A DNA stretch of 64,000 nucleotides from Pomphorhynchus laevis (GCA_012934845.2 WNNJ02000260.1:19447-83446); one strand, 5' to 3'. Counted from the stretch's first letter, positions 10,491 through 22,619 are shown. Numbers and translations are program-made. The notes: generated from the sequence alone by a model not told the origin.

Positions 10491-10839
10491 GTATAGCTTT
10501 ATAATTATAATTTTAGCCAAAATGTGTAATCAATGTAGACATGTAACTGTATTATATGCTTTAAGACTTGATTAGTGGTAATAAATAAGTTTAATTGGTG
10601 AAATCATTGATAATGTAGTTAACATTATATATATTAGATATTAGTAAATATAAACAGTTAATAATTAATATAATATATTAAGTATTAAAAAATGTATAAC
10701 ATATTTTAAATGACCTCGATGCTGACTAATTCACTATTTGACGGTTTATCGTAGTTTACAATGTGAATTCTGTCGCTTCTCAGTCTAAGTGCTGATTTGA
10801 GGTTGTATGCAAATATCCCGGCTATTGCACAGCTCATTA

Positions 10840-10931
10840 AGTGATCATTTATTGATGATCGTTCATTTATTGATGATCATCTATTGATGATCAATAATTT
10901 GAGCAGATCATCATTTATTGATGATCTGCTC
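10840..10931. repeat. Short tandem repeat ending in a 13-bp palindrome
   Basis: Three to four imperfect copies of ATTTATTGATGATC are followed by a perfect hairpin, GAGCAGATCATCA - TTTAT - TGATGATCTGCTC (10901-10931). The palindrome reuses the repeat unit as its inner arm and loop. Confidence 0.7.
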
Positions 10932-11051
10932 TCGCATGCTGGTAGTTTTGTTTTCACTATTAAAATTGATCATACTATTGGGAGGTGGAGGAAGATCGTC
11001 GATATACACTGAGTCATTTTTTTAACGATCGTTTTGACTTATCGGTGTTAG

Positions 11052-11083
11052 TTAAGCTGTTCTGGGTGAACAGAACAGCTTAA
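11052..11083. repeat. Perfect 13-bp palindrome
   Basis: TTAAGCTGTTCTG, loop GGTGAA, then CAGAACAGCTTAA. Confidence 0.75.
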
Positions 11084-11089
11084 TCGTTG

Positions 11090-13050
11090 ATAGGCAATTT
11101 ACTTGATTCAAGGTATAGAAGTGATATGTTGTTTATTTGTCATTCAAATATTTGGATTGAAGTTTGTTTGGTTAATAACTTACGCAATGTTAAATATGCG
11201 ACGAATTTATAATTTTTATAAATTAGAATTTATTTTTTATTTTTTAAAAAATATATTTTTCAGTTTCTTTTGTGACACCCATGTTTAATGCTTTGTGTAA
11301 GGCGCATGTTATTAAAAGCCGTTCTCTATAACATACACCCTTTAAAATATTTAACAGAAACTAAACATATATAAAAGATCGTATTTATTTGAAGATGTAA
11401 CCAAAGTAGATTTACGAATGTGGGAAGGTAAAGGTTTTAGGGTAAAAGTGAAATATCAATGACTAAAGTTTGATGAACATTTTAGGACACAGAAGAATTG
11501 TCTCTTGTAGATAATTTTAGCATGTATTTGGATCTACTGCTATGATTTGTTTAGGAGCAAGGTCCGACACATGATAATATTGCGGGTTCTAATGACGACC
11601 TTTTATGTTTTTTCTAATTCAATCAACCTTCAATCTTTATTCTAATACATGGTATACGATGTATTAATCTGGTTCATTAAAATACTGAATTAAAATACAT
11701 TCATGTAAGATTGAAATATTTTCATTTTTAAATTTATTTATTGTATATAATATATATAGTCTCAGAGTTTTATATCAGATATCATAATTTGCAAGTAATG
11801 TTTAGGCGGAAAGTAGCTGCAGTATAATCGGCCTTTCACAAGAGACCATTTTTTATCACCACATTTTGTAAGAGAATAATTTCATCTGCTTCATCAACTA
11901 TAATTAAATGGATTTGTTTTACATTGTCGTTAATCGTTTATATAAATGTTCTGAGGTAGTAAGAGAAGTTTTTTTTAATTGAAATGATGGCAGATAAGTT
12001 TGTAAACTTATGTATTTGCTTTACTGTATACGCCCGACGATTATACCCAATACCTCATCAGCTTGAAATGGTCGAACATTTATCAACCTCTCAAAAATAT
12101 CAGGAACAAGTAAGGTAGACTTCTAGCCTTCATATATCAATTTATCTAAATACGATCAGCACAGCGACTTTCACTATAGTTTCTCCAAGCAATGCTTGTT
12201 CTCTTTTATTATGTGACAAAGGCGACTAACACATTCGTGTTTTCGTTTTATTTAATTATGCTATTCCATAAACCTAGGGTTTTACTACTTTGGCAATATA
12301 ACCCTTTGGAAATTCTTTCAGCAATCAGCATGTACATTGCATGTACAGTAAAGCGCTTTCAATTGCTTAACACTAACTATTTAATCCGTTGAAGTTCAGT
12401 ATTATTTGTATTTATATCAAATTTATCAGACAAGCAAAAATATGTTTTTACAACTCTTAAGTACAACTTAAAGCTGTAATTGTTTTGATACATAATATTT
12501 AGTATGGATGCGTCAAACAGCGGAAGACAGTCAGCAGCATTTGGCCGATCACGTCGAAATACGTCGCAATAAAAAGTATCTTTTAAATTTTTAAACTGCA
12601 TCGACAAACACACATTAACTTTTATATCTAGCTCACTACTGCTACATCGTCTGCAAAAAAACAACACTATTTGTTATGAAAATAGTGTCTTGTTTTTCTG
12701 ATGATAAAATCTTAAAGTTAGTCTAGCACCGACACTACGCTAGCGTTATCGTGAAGTGATCGATTATCCACTGGATCAACTATTTATACTAGTTTATATT
12801 TAATACTCGTTTATATTTATACTTGATCATCTATAGAATTATTATTTTATTTATATTTTATGTACAAAATATGGCGAGTATTAAGTATTTTGTGCATAAA
12901 AACGGTGAACCTTAGACTATTATGTTTTCGAAATATTGTGAACAAGTTATGAACAGTATTATATCGTTCATATGAATTAACAAAAATTTAACATCTTAGA
13001 TTAAGTGATATTTGATAATATCATAGTCAAATAATGGCTCAAATCTTACC
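11090..13050. other. Mostly gene-free AT-rich DNA with PLE tail traces
   Basis: A decayed PLE 3' tail is readable at about 11480-11620. At 12010-12125 a PLE-type non-coding block with GCTGATGAGGTATTGGG appears on the minus strand. Several 60-100-codon frames exist (for example 12192-12392 + and 12377-12667 -), but none shows a domain I recognise. Confidence 0.4.
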
Positions 13051-14360
13051 AGAAAATATACACGGAAGAAAGCGCAGTTACACATGCAGTGATATTATTT
13101 TAAAAGGCTTCTAGAAAACTTAAACCGGTATTGTGTGTATTAAACTATTTAATAACAGTCTCGACACGTATACGTAGAAAATAGAACATTAATTTTGATT
13201 ACCTGAGACAAATAATGTACTAGAACACCTCAGATGAATCGAGGTTATAATTTTGTATCGATTTTCAACAACTTGCAAAATAAAAAAGAGTAAGTCAAGG
13301 AACAATTGGTTAAAATAAAGTCAGAAAATGATAGTATCAATTGCTTGCAACTTACTTTCCCATTACTCTCATTTATAAAAGTTCATTTATATATTGCGAA
13401 TAAATAAGATATCAGCTTAATTCGTAACTTGATCATTTAGTCAGATCTAATAATATTGTCGGATATCATTGCTGCCGGCTTCTACTACTCAACTCTTTTC
13501 ACCCGTTGGGTAAAGAAAAAGACCGAATGACGCTGTTGGGACAAGCCGGCTTAATTGACAGCGCCAGTTTTGAGTACATTAATTTATTTTGCCACATCAC
13601 TACATTTTATTATTTTAAGTAATATTGAAAAACTGATAGAAAGTGAAGACATCTTAGATTCCTTTCAATTAACCGAGATCTATGAGTTTTCTCAAAACTG
13701 TACCTTACCAACTCTAATGGTTGTTTTTAAAATCTTCAATTAATTATTCATATAACATTTTAAATTCAGCCGTTTAAAATAACATTTGCCAGCATACTAT
13801 ATAAATATGGACTCTACAAAAAGAGCTGGGAATACTGCCAATATATAGGAAAACATTTACTTAGACATTGGAATTCTGAATGTGTATTTGATGTATGTCG
13901 TCAAGCAATTGACAAACTGATTGAGGTGATTGACATCTTACTACTTATATTTCTTTAGATAATCATTATACTTTATTCACGTTTTCAGCTTTATGTGTTG
14001 AATTTCTTGAAAGTTTCGATTACTGTTATAAGATTTGATAAAACGGGAATTGCAATTATTTACAATATCCTCTAATTATTGATCGATAGATAATTTATAA
14101 GATCCAGTCCATATAAAGAAAATTGATATGTCAGGACATTTTTTAGCATGAATTTGGCACTGCTGTTATGTTAGATCTAGTTATAGGGGAGAAACCTGAC
14201 GGCTTATAAGTTCCTCCTGATGACTTCTAATTTTAATTGTGATGCATCGTATAACAGTCAATTTTAATAAAAATTGACTTTTATTTAAAATTTAAATTTT
14301 GTATAAAAAATTGATATAAATCATATAATATCATATAGCAATTATTTATAATTATTTATT
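13050..14360 (+). repeat. Left arm of a 1.3-kb inverted repeat
   Basis: Its reverse complement is found at 15175-16440. The inner ~900 bp (from about 13430 inward to 14360) is nearly identical in the two arms, with roughly 3% difference by hand over the exon region. The outer ~350 bp is alignable with indels. The arm carries the Sec16-like exons and then a PLE 3' tail (TCCTCCTGATGACTTCTAAT). The spacer is about 0.8 kb. Confidence 0.85.
13530..13925 (+). pseudogene. Sec16-like central-domain exons, left arm
   Basis: Three exons with intact reading and consensus-type borders: up to 13573 (LLGQAGLIDSASF), 13620-13719 (DSFQLTEIYEFSQNCTLPTL) and 13770-13925 (FASILYKYGLYKKSWEYCQY, then IGKHLLRHWNSECVFD and CRQAIDKLIE). 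Introns are 46 and 50 bp and exon phases agree. The order RGLIDAAH-like, then TE.YE(F/Y), then LP..Q.FK..YA..L...GL....YCE.I matches the Sec16 central conserved domain, a helical solenoid that binds Sec13 at ER exit sites and scaffolds COPII budding. Because introns are kept, this is a DNA-level copy and not a retroprocessed one. No complete gene was found around it, so I call it a partial or pseudogene copy. Homology was judged from memory of the family. Confidence 0.6.
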
Positions 14361-15175
14361 AGTTATCTTTATTTTTATTTATGTAGTATAAAATACGTAG
14401 ACGCAGATTTCTGATCTGATTCGTAGAAAATAAAAATATTAAAATGCAAGATATTGATATTGAACATTTAAACTATAAAATATTTTAAATTAAAACTAAA
14501 AAAATCCGCTTTCGTTCTAAATACAAAATACTGATATTTAGTAATTTGAATTACAATAACATTACTATAAAACAAGGATTTTTTTAAATAGAAAAACAAA
14601 ATTCTAAAAATACAAGTCATCATTAGTAACTACATATTGTTGCTCTTCAAACAAGGATTTGTTTTATTTTTTAATTTATTTATATCAAAATCATCAGCAG
14701 ACACTTTTTAATTTTATGCTTACATGCGTGTGGAAGATTATCAAAATAGCGACCTTTACTCTACGCACTCGTCATATTTCACGCTGCTGACATTTATAAC
14801 ATTATATGAAAACGACCTATCACGGGGACTCAAAAAAACTATCTGTATCGCTTACTAATCTAATCCAATGCGTGGAAACAAGTCGAACTGGCAGCTAAAA
14901 CTTCCAATAACTGGCCATATCACATAAATGTGTAATAAGCACCGACGTCACATGGTAATATTACATATTATATTTCATTCGTAGTCGCTGGTATAAACAA
15001 TAGTATTTTTTGTTTGCTTGAAAAGGACACTGTGTGTTGAAAGCTTGCAATAATAATAAAAAAACTTTTTTCGTATCATGTATATAAAACCATCATTAAG
15101 TAATATGAAAAAAGACTTGAATTCAAGTCTATAATTAAGTAAATTTATCAAATTTAAAAGAGTGATAAGGTACTT
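14360..15175. other. Spacer of the inverted repeat, with a PLE 3'-end fragment
   Basis: The positions 14840-15060 (+) match the reverse complement of about 1530-1740, that is, the end of the GIY-YIG frame (ATGCGTGGAAACAAGTCGAA) and its 3' flank with TGTGTTGAAAGCTTGCAATA. The rest is AT-rich with no gene. Confidence 0.6.
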
Positions 15176-16440
15176 TTTAAATAATTATAAATAATTGCTA
15201 TATAATTTTATATGATTTATATCAATTTTTTATCAAAATTTAAATTTTAAATAAAAGTCAATTTTTTAATTGACTAATTAATAATATACGATGCATCACA
15301 ATTAAAATTAGAAGTCATCAGGAGGAACTTATAAGCCGTCAGGTTTCTCCCCTATAACTAGATCTAACATAACAGCAGTGCCAAATTCATGCTAAAAAAT
15401 GTCCTGACATATCAATTTTCTTTATATGGACTGGATCTTATAAATTATCTATCGATCAATAATTAGAGGATATTGTAAATAATTGCAATTCCCGTTTTAT
15501 CAAATCTTATAACAGTAATCGAAACTTTCAAGAAATTCAACACATAAAGCTGAAAACGTGAATAAAGTATAATGATTATCTAAAGAAATATAAGTAGTAA
15601 GATGTCAATCACCTCAATCAGTTTGTCAATTGCTTGACGACATACATCAAATACACATTCAGAATTCCAATGTCTAAGTAAATGTTTTCCTATATATTGG
15701 CAGTATTCCCAGCTTTTTTTGTAGAGTCCATGTTTATATAGCATGCTGGCAAATGCTATTTTAAACGACTGAATTTAAAATGTTATATGAATAATTAATT
15801 AAAGATTTTAAAAACAGCCATTAGAGTTGGTAAGGTACAGTTTTGAGAAAACTCATAGATCTCAGTTAATTGAAAGGAATCTAAGATGTCTTCACTTTCT
15901 ATCAGTTTTTCAATATCACTGAAAACAATAAAATGTAGTGATGTGGCAAAATAAATTAATGTACTCAAAACTGGCGCTGTCAATTAAGCCGGCTTGTCCC
16001 AACAGCGTCATTCGGTCTTTTTCTTTACCCAACGGGTGAAAAGAGTTGAGTAGTAGAAGCCGGCAGCAATGATATCCGACAATATTATTAGATCTGACTA
16101 AATGATCAAGTTACGAATTAAGCTGATATCTTATTTATTCGCAATATATAAATGAACTTTTATAAATGAGAGCAATGAAATAGTAAATTTCAAGCCTTTG
16201 ATATTTCCATTTGGGCTTGTATTTGGGATTGTATTCGTGTATTTACTCTTTTTTATTTTGCAAGTTGTTGAATATTGATACAAAATTATAACAACGATTC
16301 ATCAGAGGTGTTATAGTAAATTTTATGTATCACGCCAATAAAATTAATATTCTATTTTCTACGTATACGAAAGCCTTTTAAAATAATATCACTGCGCATG
16401 TAACTGCGCTTTCCTCCGTGTATATTTTCCTCAAAGCTTT
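15175..16440 (-). repeat. Right arm of the 1.3-kb inverted repeat
   Basis: Mirror copy of 13050-14360. It begins at its inner end with TAATTATAAATAATTGC and runs outward through the PLE tail, the Sec16-like exons and the GCCGGCTTCTACTACTC block to the CGCAGTTACATGCGCAGTG block. Confidence 0.85.
15613..16010 (-). pseudogene. Sec16-like central-domain exons, right arm
   Basis: The same three exons as in the left arm, on the opposite strand: 15613-15768 (FKIAFASMLYKHGLYKKSWE..., ending CRQAIDKLIE), 15819-15918 (DIEKLIESEDILDSFQLTEI, continuing YEFSQNCTLPTLM) and from 15965 upstream (LIDSASF). The acceptor of the middle exon is the stronger TTGTTTTCAG here (TTATTTTAAG in the left arm), but its donor is GC instead of GT. 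FASMLYKHGL is closer to what I expect of Sec16 than the left-arm version. So neither arm is uniformly better preserved. Confidence 0.6.
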
Positions 16441-16499
16441 AAGCAGCCATTTGACTATCAAATATCACTAAGCAGCCAGTTGATCGGAGCTGCTAAATT

Positions 16500-17200
16500 T
16501 TGTAAATTTTCTTAGATTGGCTTGTTAGTTGTTATAGCATATATGTGTATGTTTCCGAATATTAGGTCAATTAATTTTACTAACGATATCTACTAAATCT
16601 GGTATTAATATCTACTAAATCTAAGTTTGTATTCTTTGCTTACTAAAATCGTGCGAATTTGTATTCTGAAAATTTATTCCTTTTGTCTGTTCTAAAAATT
16701 CTTTTGTAGAATTAATACTGAAATAGTGTTTTATACCAGTATTAATTTCGATTACCTTGCAATATTTTTTAAAGTGTGCTTTAATTACTTTAAGTATTTT
16801 ATTCATATAGACAGAAAGTGGTTTTAATGTACATTTAAACGCACTACATATGAACCTAGGTTTTATTGGATTTTTTATGTAATTTTGGATTCCAATATAA
16901 TATAGGTATAGTTTTATTATCTGATTCAACCTTTATACCCTTTTTATCCATTATAGAACAGTGACTTGTAATAATTGTTTCTAAACTCAACTCACTACGT
17001 TCATATGTTGGATTTACATTTAAATCATTAGAATTATCCTCTTTCATTAGTATATCATAATAAAGTTTATGCATATGAATACAAAGTTATTAGCTTTGTC
17101 AATAGTTGTTATTATATAATTATCCTTTAATTTAGTAAGTTCTGTACACATATCTTTATTAATTTTATCTTTCATTTTATAATTGTTTTTATGGCAGTTT
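16500..17200 (-). pseudogene. PLE RT fragment, second copy
   Basis: The 102-residue frame at 16621-16929 is almost identical to residues from the element at 6246-8213 (PIKPRFICSAFKCTLKPLS through GINFQNTNSHDFS). It is preceded by a shifted frame at 16856-17074 with IPILYWNPKLHKK. Motif A is disrupted after HDFS, and everything C-terminal is missing. Confidence 0.75.
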
Positions 17201-17349
17201 TAATCCGAGTAAGTCAACTATAATTTGTCTACTTTTACCTTTTGTTAGAACACTTTTCATTTGTCTAAGTAGGTATAGTTTTCCAAACTAGGTATAGTTT
17301 TATTATCCGATTGAACCGTTATATCCTTTTCATTCAATATTTATTCGAT

Positions 17350-17530
17350 TTATATACCCTTCTTATCTATTATAGAACAGTGACTTGTAATAATTGTTTC
17401 AAAACTCAACTCACTACATTCATATGTTGGATTTACATTTAAATCATTATAATTAACTTCTTTTATCAGTATATAATAAAGCTTTTTTGGGAATACAAAA
17501 TTATGAAAATGAAAATTATGAAAATGTAAC
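17350..17530 (-). pseudogene. PLE RT N-terminal fragment, third copy
   Basis: A 60-residue frame repeats ELSFETIITSHCSIIDKKGI and the preceding NDLNVNPTYE of the previous copies. It is separated from the second copy by a short block (17210-17300) in which the sequence TAGGTATAGTTTT is reiterated, a sign of local rearrangement. Confidence 0.65.
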
Positions 17531-17929
17531 AAATTTATGAATATATAATAAAATTATGAAAATGTAAAATTATGAAAATGTAATAAATTATTATTGTTAG
17601 AGATTTTATGGATCTCTCGGCTGAATCAATATGTATATTTGGTATAAATTTTTAAATTTAAATTTTTTATTTTAACTCCATTTAAATTATATAAAATCTT
17701 ATGTAAGAATTATTTATAATTATAAATTATTCAATTATAAAATTTTAATTTAGCATGATTATTACTTCTTAATTTTATAATTTTATTGAATATGTAGAAT
17801 CAGTTCGCTGAATTGTTTTCGAATATTTTATAGAATTCTTATACTTTAGTATTTTGTAAACAGATTTATAGTTCATAAATCATGTGATTGTTAATTGAGA
17901 AGTAACATTTTATTCAAACATCTATTTGC

Positions 17930-18356
17930 AAATACCGTAAATCGAGACCGCTTAGATTTACGAAGAAGCACTTTTTTGAAAAATTGAAGAACATATCGAG
18001 CATTGCACCTCTTATTCTAAAAGAGCATTACTCTCGTTTTTAAATGATTTAAATAAGTTCAAGTAAATTTAACTACCTAGATTTAATACCTGCGAGAAAA
18101 GCCAATATCGATGCTAGGTGTCAAGCACATTTTACCTTTGATCATGTATTTTTAATTGACGACGTCTACGTACGAAAGTACTTATCATTTTCAACAAAAA
18201 ATCGTATCTTTAAGCTGTCTGCGGAATATTTAACTTTTGTAAACAGATAAGTTGTTTGTCAGACAATTGTGTAAAATATCATCGCAACTATTTGCTGATT
18301 TCGTACAATGCCAGAATAAAAGCATTACACTTTTGATTGACTTCAAAATGTATTAA
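17930..18356 (+). pseudogene. Unidentified coding remnant
   Basis: Three overlapping frames in order look like one broken protein: KSRPLRFTKKHFFEKLKNIS followed by SIAPLILKEHYSRF, then ARKANIDARCQAHFTFDHVF followed by LIDDVYVRKYLSFSTKNRIF, and after a one-base shift LFVRQLCKISSQLFADFVQC followed by QNKSITLLIDFKMY and a stop. Composition is balanced and unlike the Asn/Ile/Lys-rich PLE frames around it. I do not recognise the family. It may be a host gene remnant or a transposon ORF. Confidence 0.35.
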
Positions 18357-18384
18357 AAATAAATTAATTAAAAATAAATTAAAC

Positions 18385-18565
18385 TCTTAAGCGGAAAATT
18401 TTTATGGATAATAAATATACTTTGTATTAGAATAAGATACTTGATAGTCAAGTTTCATCAGAGGAAATTAGCGCGCTTTTGGCCCTGCTGTTATGTTGGG
18501 TCAAGGACTAGGGACCGAAACCTGATAGGATAGCAGTTTCTCCTGGTAATCTCTAATATTTATTC
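18385..18565 (+). repeat. PLE 3'-end fragment
   Basis: The end of the PLE reading frame (TTGTATTAGAATAAGATACT, the codons for ...YWNKIL) is followed by the conserved tail with CCTGCTGTTATGTTGGG and ACCGAAACCTGATAGGA. A 5'-truncated insertion is the simplest explanation. Confidence 0.5.
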
Positions 18566-19194
18566 TTATATATCGTTCTTAAAAGAACGTTTGCTGAATA
18601 TCATCATATTCAGCGAACGTCAAAAATTTAGAATGATGTTTAGAATGAGCTATGTCAGCTGCGGAATTGTGTTTTAAATGTTTTAGTTTTGCGTTTGGTC
18701 TTGAACTATAAATATACTCGAACAATAACTTTCTGTTATTTTCTGTGTTTTAGATTTAAACTATGAAATTAATTTTAATAAATCAGGTTTCTGAGCTTGT
18801 TAGCTTGATAGGGAATGTAAATGCTAACATAAGCATTAACTTATAAAATATATTTTCATATATTCTCATATAAACTTTTATTTATTAAGAGTTTCTTGTG
18901 GTTAAAAGATAAACTTTATCTTTATATATCACTATTTTATAAAACGTTCTACATAATTTAATAAAATTTAATTTTTAATCAAATTATATATCATTAAATA
19001 TTTTATTTTTAATTAAATATTTTATGATAATTTTTAATTCTAAATTTTAACATTTTAATTTTAATTTTAGCATTTAAATTAATTTTTTATTTTTTATTTA
19101 ACGGTATAATTTTAATTTTAACATTATATAAATTTAAAAAAATCTTATATAACAATTATTTATTATTTAATTATTAAATTTTGATTTAGCATTA

Positions 19195-20310
19195 TTATTT
19201 AATAATGATGGATAATAAATAATATACTTTGTACCAGAATAAGATACTAGATAATCAAATTTCATCAGAGGAAATACGTCATTAGCATGTAATGACGTTA
19301 TTAACATGTAATTTCAACCATCTTTAATATTTTGATAAATCAACATTATTTAAAAGTAGTTATTATTATATATAACGCCCGACAACAATTTAGACATTAA
19401 ATAACGATAGCTTATATTCATCTAAGATTAAAATTTGGAAAGATTATATATTTGATAAAATTAGCAAATAGTAGGGACATTATGTCAAGTAGGGACATCT
19501 ATATTTAGACAAATAAAATTTTTACTAATGGAAGGTAATGTTAGCCCAATTTTAGCTGACTGATTTTTAAGCTTTATAGAATATAATACATTAAATAATG
19601 AAATTTTAAATATTGCAACAATTTGTAACGATATAAGCTTTCTTCAAAATCATTTAAATAATTTAATAGATGCATGCTTTAAACTAGGCTACTATAAAAA
19701 TACAATCAAACAGAATATAGTAAAATATATAAATCAACACTAATATTAAAAATAAATTATAACTCTTAAGCTGAAATTTTTTATGGATTGATAATATACA
19801 ATAATATACTAAGCAATTATTGAGCGGAATTGTTAGGCTCTTCATTTTAATTCCAATAATGTGGCGATCATTTCAATAGCTCACTGTAATGGTATGTTTG
19901 TAAACAGAGATACCACATATTTGTAATAGATACAAAAAGCCTAATTGGCACAAGATGATCGAATTTTATTATAAAAGTTCACATCAATATATCCTTTCTT
20001 TTTTAATTCTAAAAGTACCTTTAAATTTAGAACAAAGTTACTTTTGCGTGAACATTCCTGCATAGTATATAATATAAAATATAATTCATTAAATAATTAA
20101 ATTTTAAGAATTGCAACAATTTGTAACGATATTGGCTTTCTTCAAAATCATTTAAATAATTTAATATATACATGTTTTAAACTAGGTTACTATGAAAATA
20201 CAATCAAACAGAATATAGTAAAATATATAAATAAACACAATAATATTAAAAATAAATTATAACTTTTAAGCTGATATTTTATGGATGGATAATATACAAT
20301 ATACTTTGGA
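19195..20310 (+). pseudogene. Three short PLE fragments in direct order
   Basis: 19195-19300 is a 3'-end piece. 19440-19790 reads WKDYIFDKI, GTSIFRQIKF and then CFKLGYYKNTIKQNIVKYIN, so it joins N-terminal and C-terminal parts with an internal deletion. 19980-20300 reads REHSCIVYNIKYNSLNN and CFKLGYYENTIKQNIVKYIN. Both contain the insertion FLQNHLNNLI relative to the 6246-8213 copy, so they belong to one subfamily. Confidence 0.6.
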
Positions 20311-21185
20311 TCCTATCAGCGTCACTGTCAACTGCAATTAGTGTAAATAGACCTCATCACCTACGCCTACATTCCGTGTTCGGTTCTTTTCGTGTTTCTG
20401 TTAAAATCCTTGTGGCCGAAATGCTGGTTTATATTTAGTTTATATGCCAAATTACACAATATATATGTGTTCTAAATAATTTAATTATTTATTTAAAATT
20501 ATTTATTTTTTATTTAACATTATTTTTATATTAATATCATATTCGCATTAAAATACATTTATACGCATAAAGTTCTTGCTTTTATAGCAGGATAAACGAA
20601 CTACTAAATTATAGTCATTGTTATATATAAAAATAATTAAATTATTATAATTTTTAAAATGGCAAATGCGTGCCAGCTACAAGCTTACAAGTCTAAAATC
20701 AGAAATCAGTAAAAAATCAATACTGAGGCATTTTATTTAAATTTTTATATAATTATTTGAATTTTGTGTAGTTTATTTTATAATTATAAATATATAAAAT
20801 ACGTAGAGGGGTATAATAATAGATAGATCGATTTATTGAAAAGTATTTATTCTATATAATTATTTATTATTTAATTATTTGAATTTTATTTATTATTTTA
20901 TTTATATTATTTATAAATAATATAAAATACTCAGTTAGCTGATCCGATTTGTTACACTAGTATATTTTAAATGAATGTAAATAATTCTGGAACATAAAAA
21001 CCGATTAGGTTTGATGCTTAATATACAAATTTAAAGCTTAATTAAATAGCAACAGTTAAATTAAAAACATTCATTGCAAGTTGCAGCATGAAAAAATAGA
21101 TCCGGCTAGCAGATCACACACATAGGGTAGGTTTCAAATAAATCGTTCAAATACGATTCACTACCCATAGTAATCTACAACAATG
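20310..21185. other. AT-rich DNA, no gene seen
   Basis: The only structured piece is 20360-20400, where the minus strand reads GTAGGCGTAGGTGATGAGGTC, a decayed relative of the permuted hammerhead-like block at 1353-1399. Confidence 0.4.
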
Positions 21186-21420
21186 CATACCAACACCACT
21201 GGATCAGCCAGCCAAGTAGATGTAGCGTTGATACAGACGTCCTGAGTTCAAAGACGATCAGCACCAGTGTACCAAGTAAGCAGAAGATAAGGGTCGAAAC
21301 GTGAAATGTAGGTCTGGATCAGCAGCTATATATACTGCAGAATATATGCTGTATCAAGAATAGGAACGATACCTGTGAGGATAATATTGTGCCACAACCA
21401 TCAGCTCACAGATGCATTCA
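21185..21420 (+). repeat. PLE non-coding repeat, plus-strand copy
   Basis: Paralogue of 1312-1560 in the opposite orientation. GGGTCGAAACGTGAAATGTA (21291-21310) is retained, but the CTGATGA half has become CTATATA, so the core is broken here. Confidence 0.55.
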
Positions 21421-21430
21421 AGTTAAATTA

Positions 21431-22230
21431 ATCATAGTAATATTAATATGATAATATAAGTATGTGCAACTTACTAACAAATAGCATAAATTGATATGAT
21501 TGCTTGCTTTTTTGTTTTTCATGCAATATTATCTAATATTACGATATTATTATTCACTTTGAATTATTCTTATTTTTATTCACCTTGAACAGTTCAATAA
21601 GATAATATTTATTTAATATTATCTACGATAATCATATTATAATATATTATTTAATATTATAATCATAGTAATATTAATATGATAATATAAGTATGTGCAA
21701 CTTACTAACAAATAGCATGAATTGATATGATTGCTTGCTTTTTTGTTTTTTCATGCAATATTATCTAATATTACGATATTATTATTCACTTTGAATTATT
21801 CTTATTTTTATTCACCTTGAACAGTTCAATAAGATAATATTTATTTAATATTATCTACGATAATCATATTATATATTATTTAATATTATAATCATAGTAA
21901 TATTAATATGATAATATAAGTATGTGCAACTTACTAACAAATAGCATGAATTGATATGATTGCTTGCTTTTTTTGTTTTTCATGCAATATTATCTAATAT
22001 TACGATATTATTATTCACTTTGAATTATTCTTATTTTTATTCACCTTGAACAGTTCAATAAGATAATATTTATTTAATATTATCTACGATAATCATATTA
22101 TATATTATTTAATATTATAATCATAGTAATATTAATATGATAATATAAGTATGTGCAACTTACTAACAAATAGCATGAATTGATATGATTGCTTGCTTTT
22201 TTTGTTTTTCATGCAATATTATCTAATATT
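21431..22230 (+). repeat. ~230-bp tandem satellite, about 3.5 copies
   Basis: Units start at 21431, 21662, 21891 and 22120 (spacings of 231, 229 and 229 bp) with ATCATAGTAATATTAATATG. Copies are almost identical, differing mainly in T-run length and a TATA indel. The last copy breaks off after about 105 bp. The array ends 390 bp upstream of the alpha-tubulin start codon. Confidence 0.9.
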
Positions 22231-22619
22231 AATATGTTTATTCTTATGTGCAACGTAAATATTTGATTTAATTTTTTTGTATTTTATTAAGAACACACTT
22301 TGCACTCTTTCAAAATTTTTTACTTATATCTGGATTTAATTTTTATTGGTGTCGATAATCAACTATTTTAATTTGACAGTTATATCCAATATCTAGTTCA
22401 TTCGGTTGATATAATTTGTATTTTTCGAAAATACTGTAATTGATTGTCTATACATTCAATTACAAAAGTTGTCCGGAAAGAGCGTTCATTTCGTCTGATA
22501 AGCATTTCCTGATAATAAGTGTATTGCTTATCTCAAGATTAATGTGATCTAATCAATAAATATAAGCTAAGCAATAGTATCAAGTAATTTTTAATTGTTA
22601 GAAAAAATAGATTTCAAAA
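22231..22619 (+). promoter_or_regulatory. 5' flank and presumed promoter of the alpha-tubulin gene
   Basis: Single-copy AT-rich sequence between the satellite and the start codon. TATAAG at 22561-22566 lies 54 bp before the ATG, and ATGTGATCTAATCAATAAAT precedes it. A transcription start cannot be fixed from sequence. Given that the first exon must include the 5' UTR, the promoter should be within or just upstream of this interval, possibly in the satellite. Confidence 0.3.

Noticed and set aside
11840-12125. Minus-strand text HLIIVDEADEI and VPDIFERLINVRPFQ, first read as a DEAD-box helicase or host exon
   Set aside because: The frames are short, flanked by stops and not supported by other helicase motifs. 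The neighbouring DNA (GCTGATGAGGTATTGGG) looks like PLE non-coding sequence, and the plus strand is equally open.
12377-12667. A 96-aa minus-strand ORF with several cysteines
   Set aside because: The plus strand is also open in places, the composition is ambiguous and no family was recognised.
13555-13743. A 62-residue single-frame gene in each inverted-repeat arm
   Set aside because: The frame crosses an intron. Splicing at 13573/13620 and 13719/13770 gives a peptide that matches the Sec16 order, and the unspliced C-terminus VVFKIFN does not.
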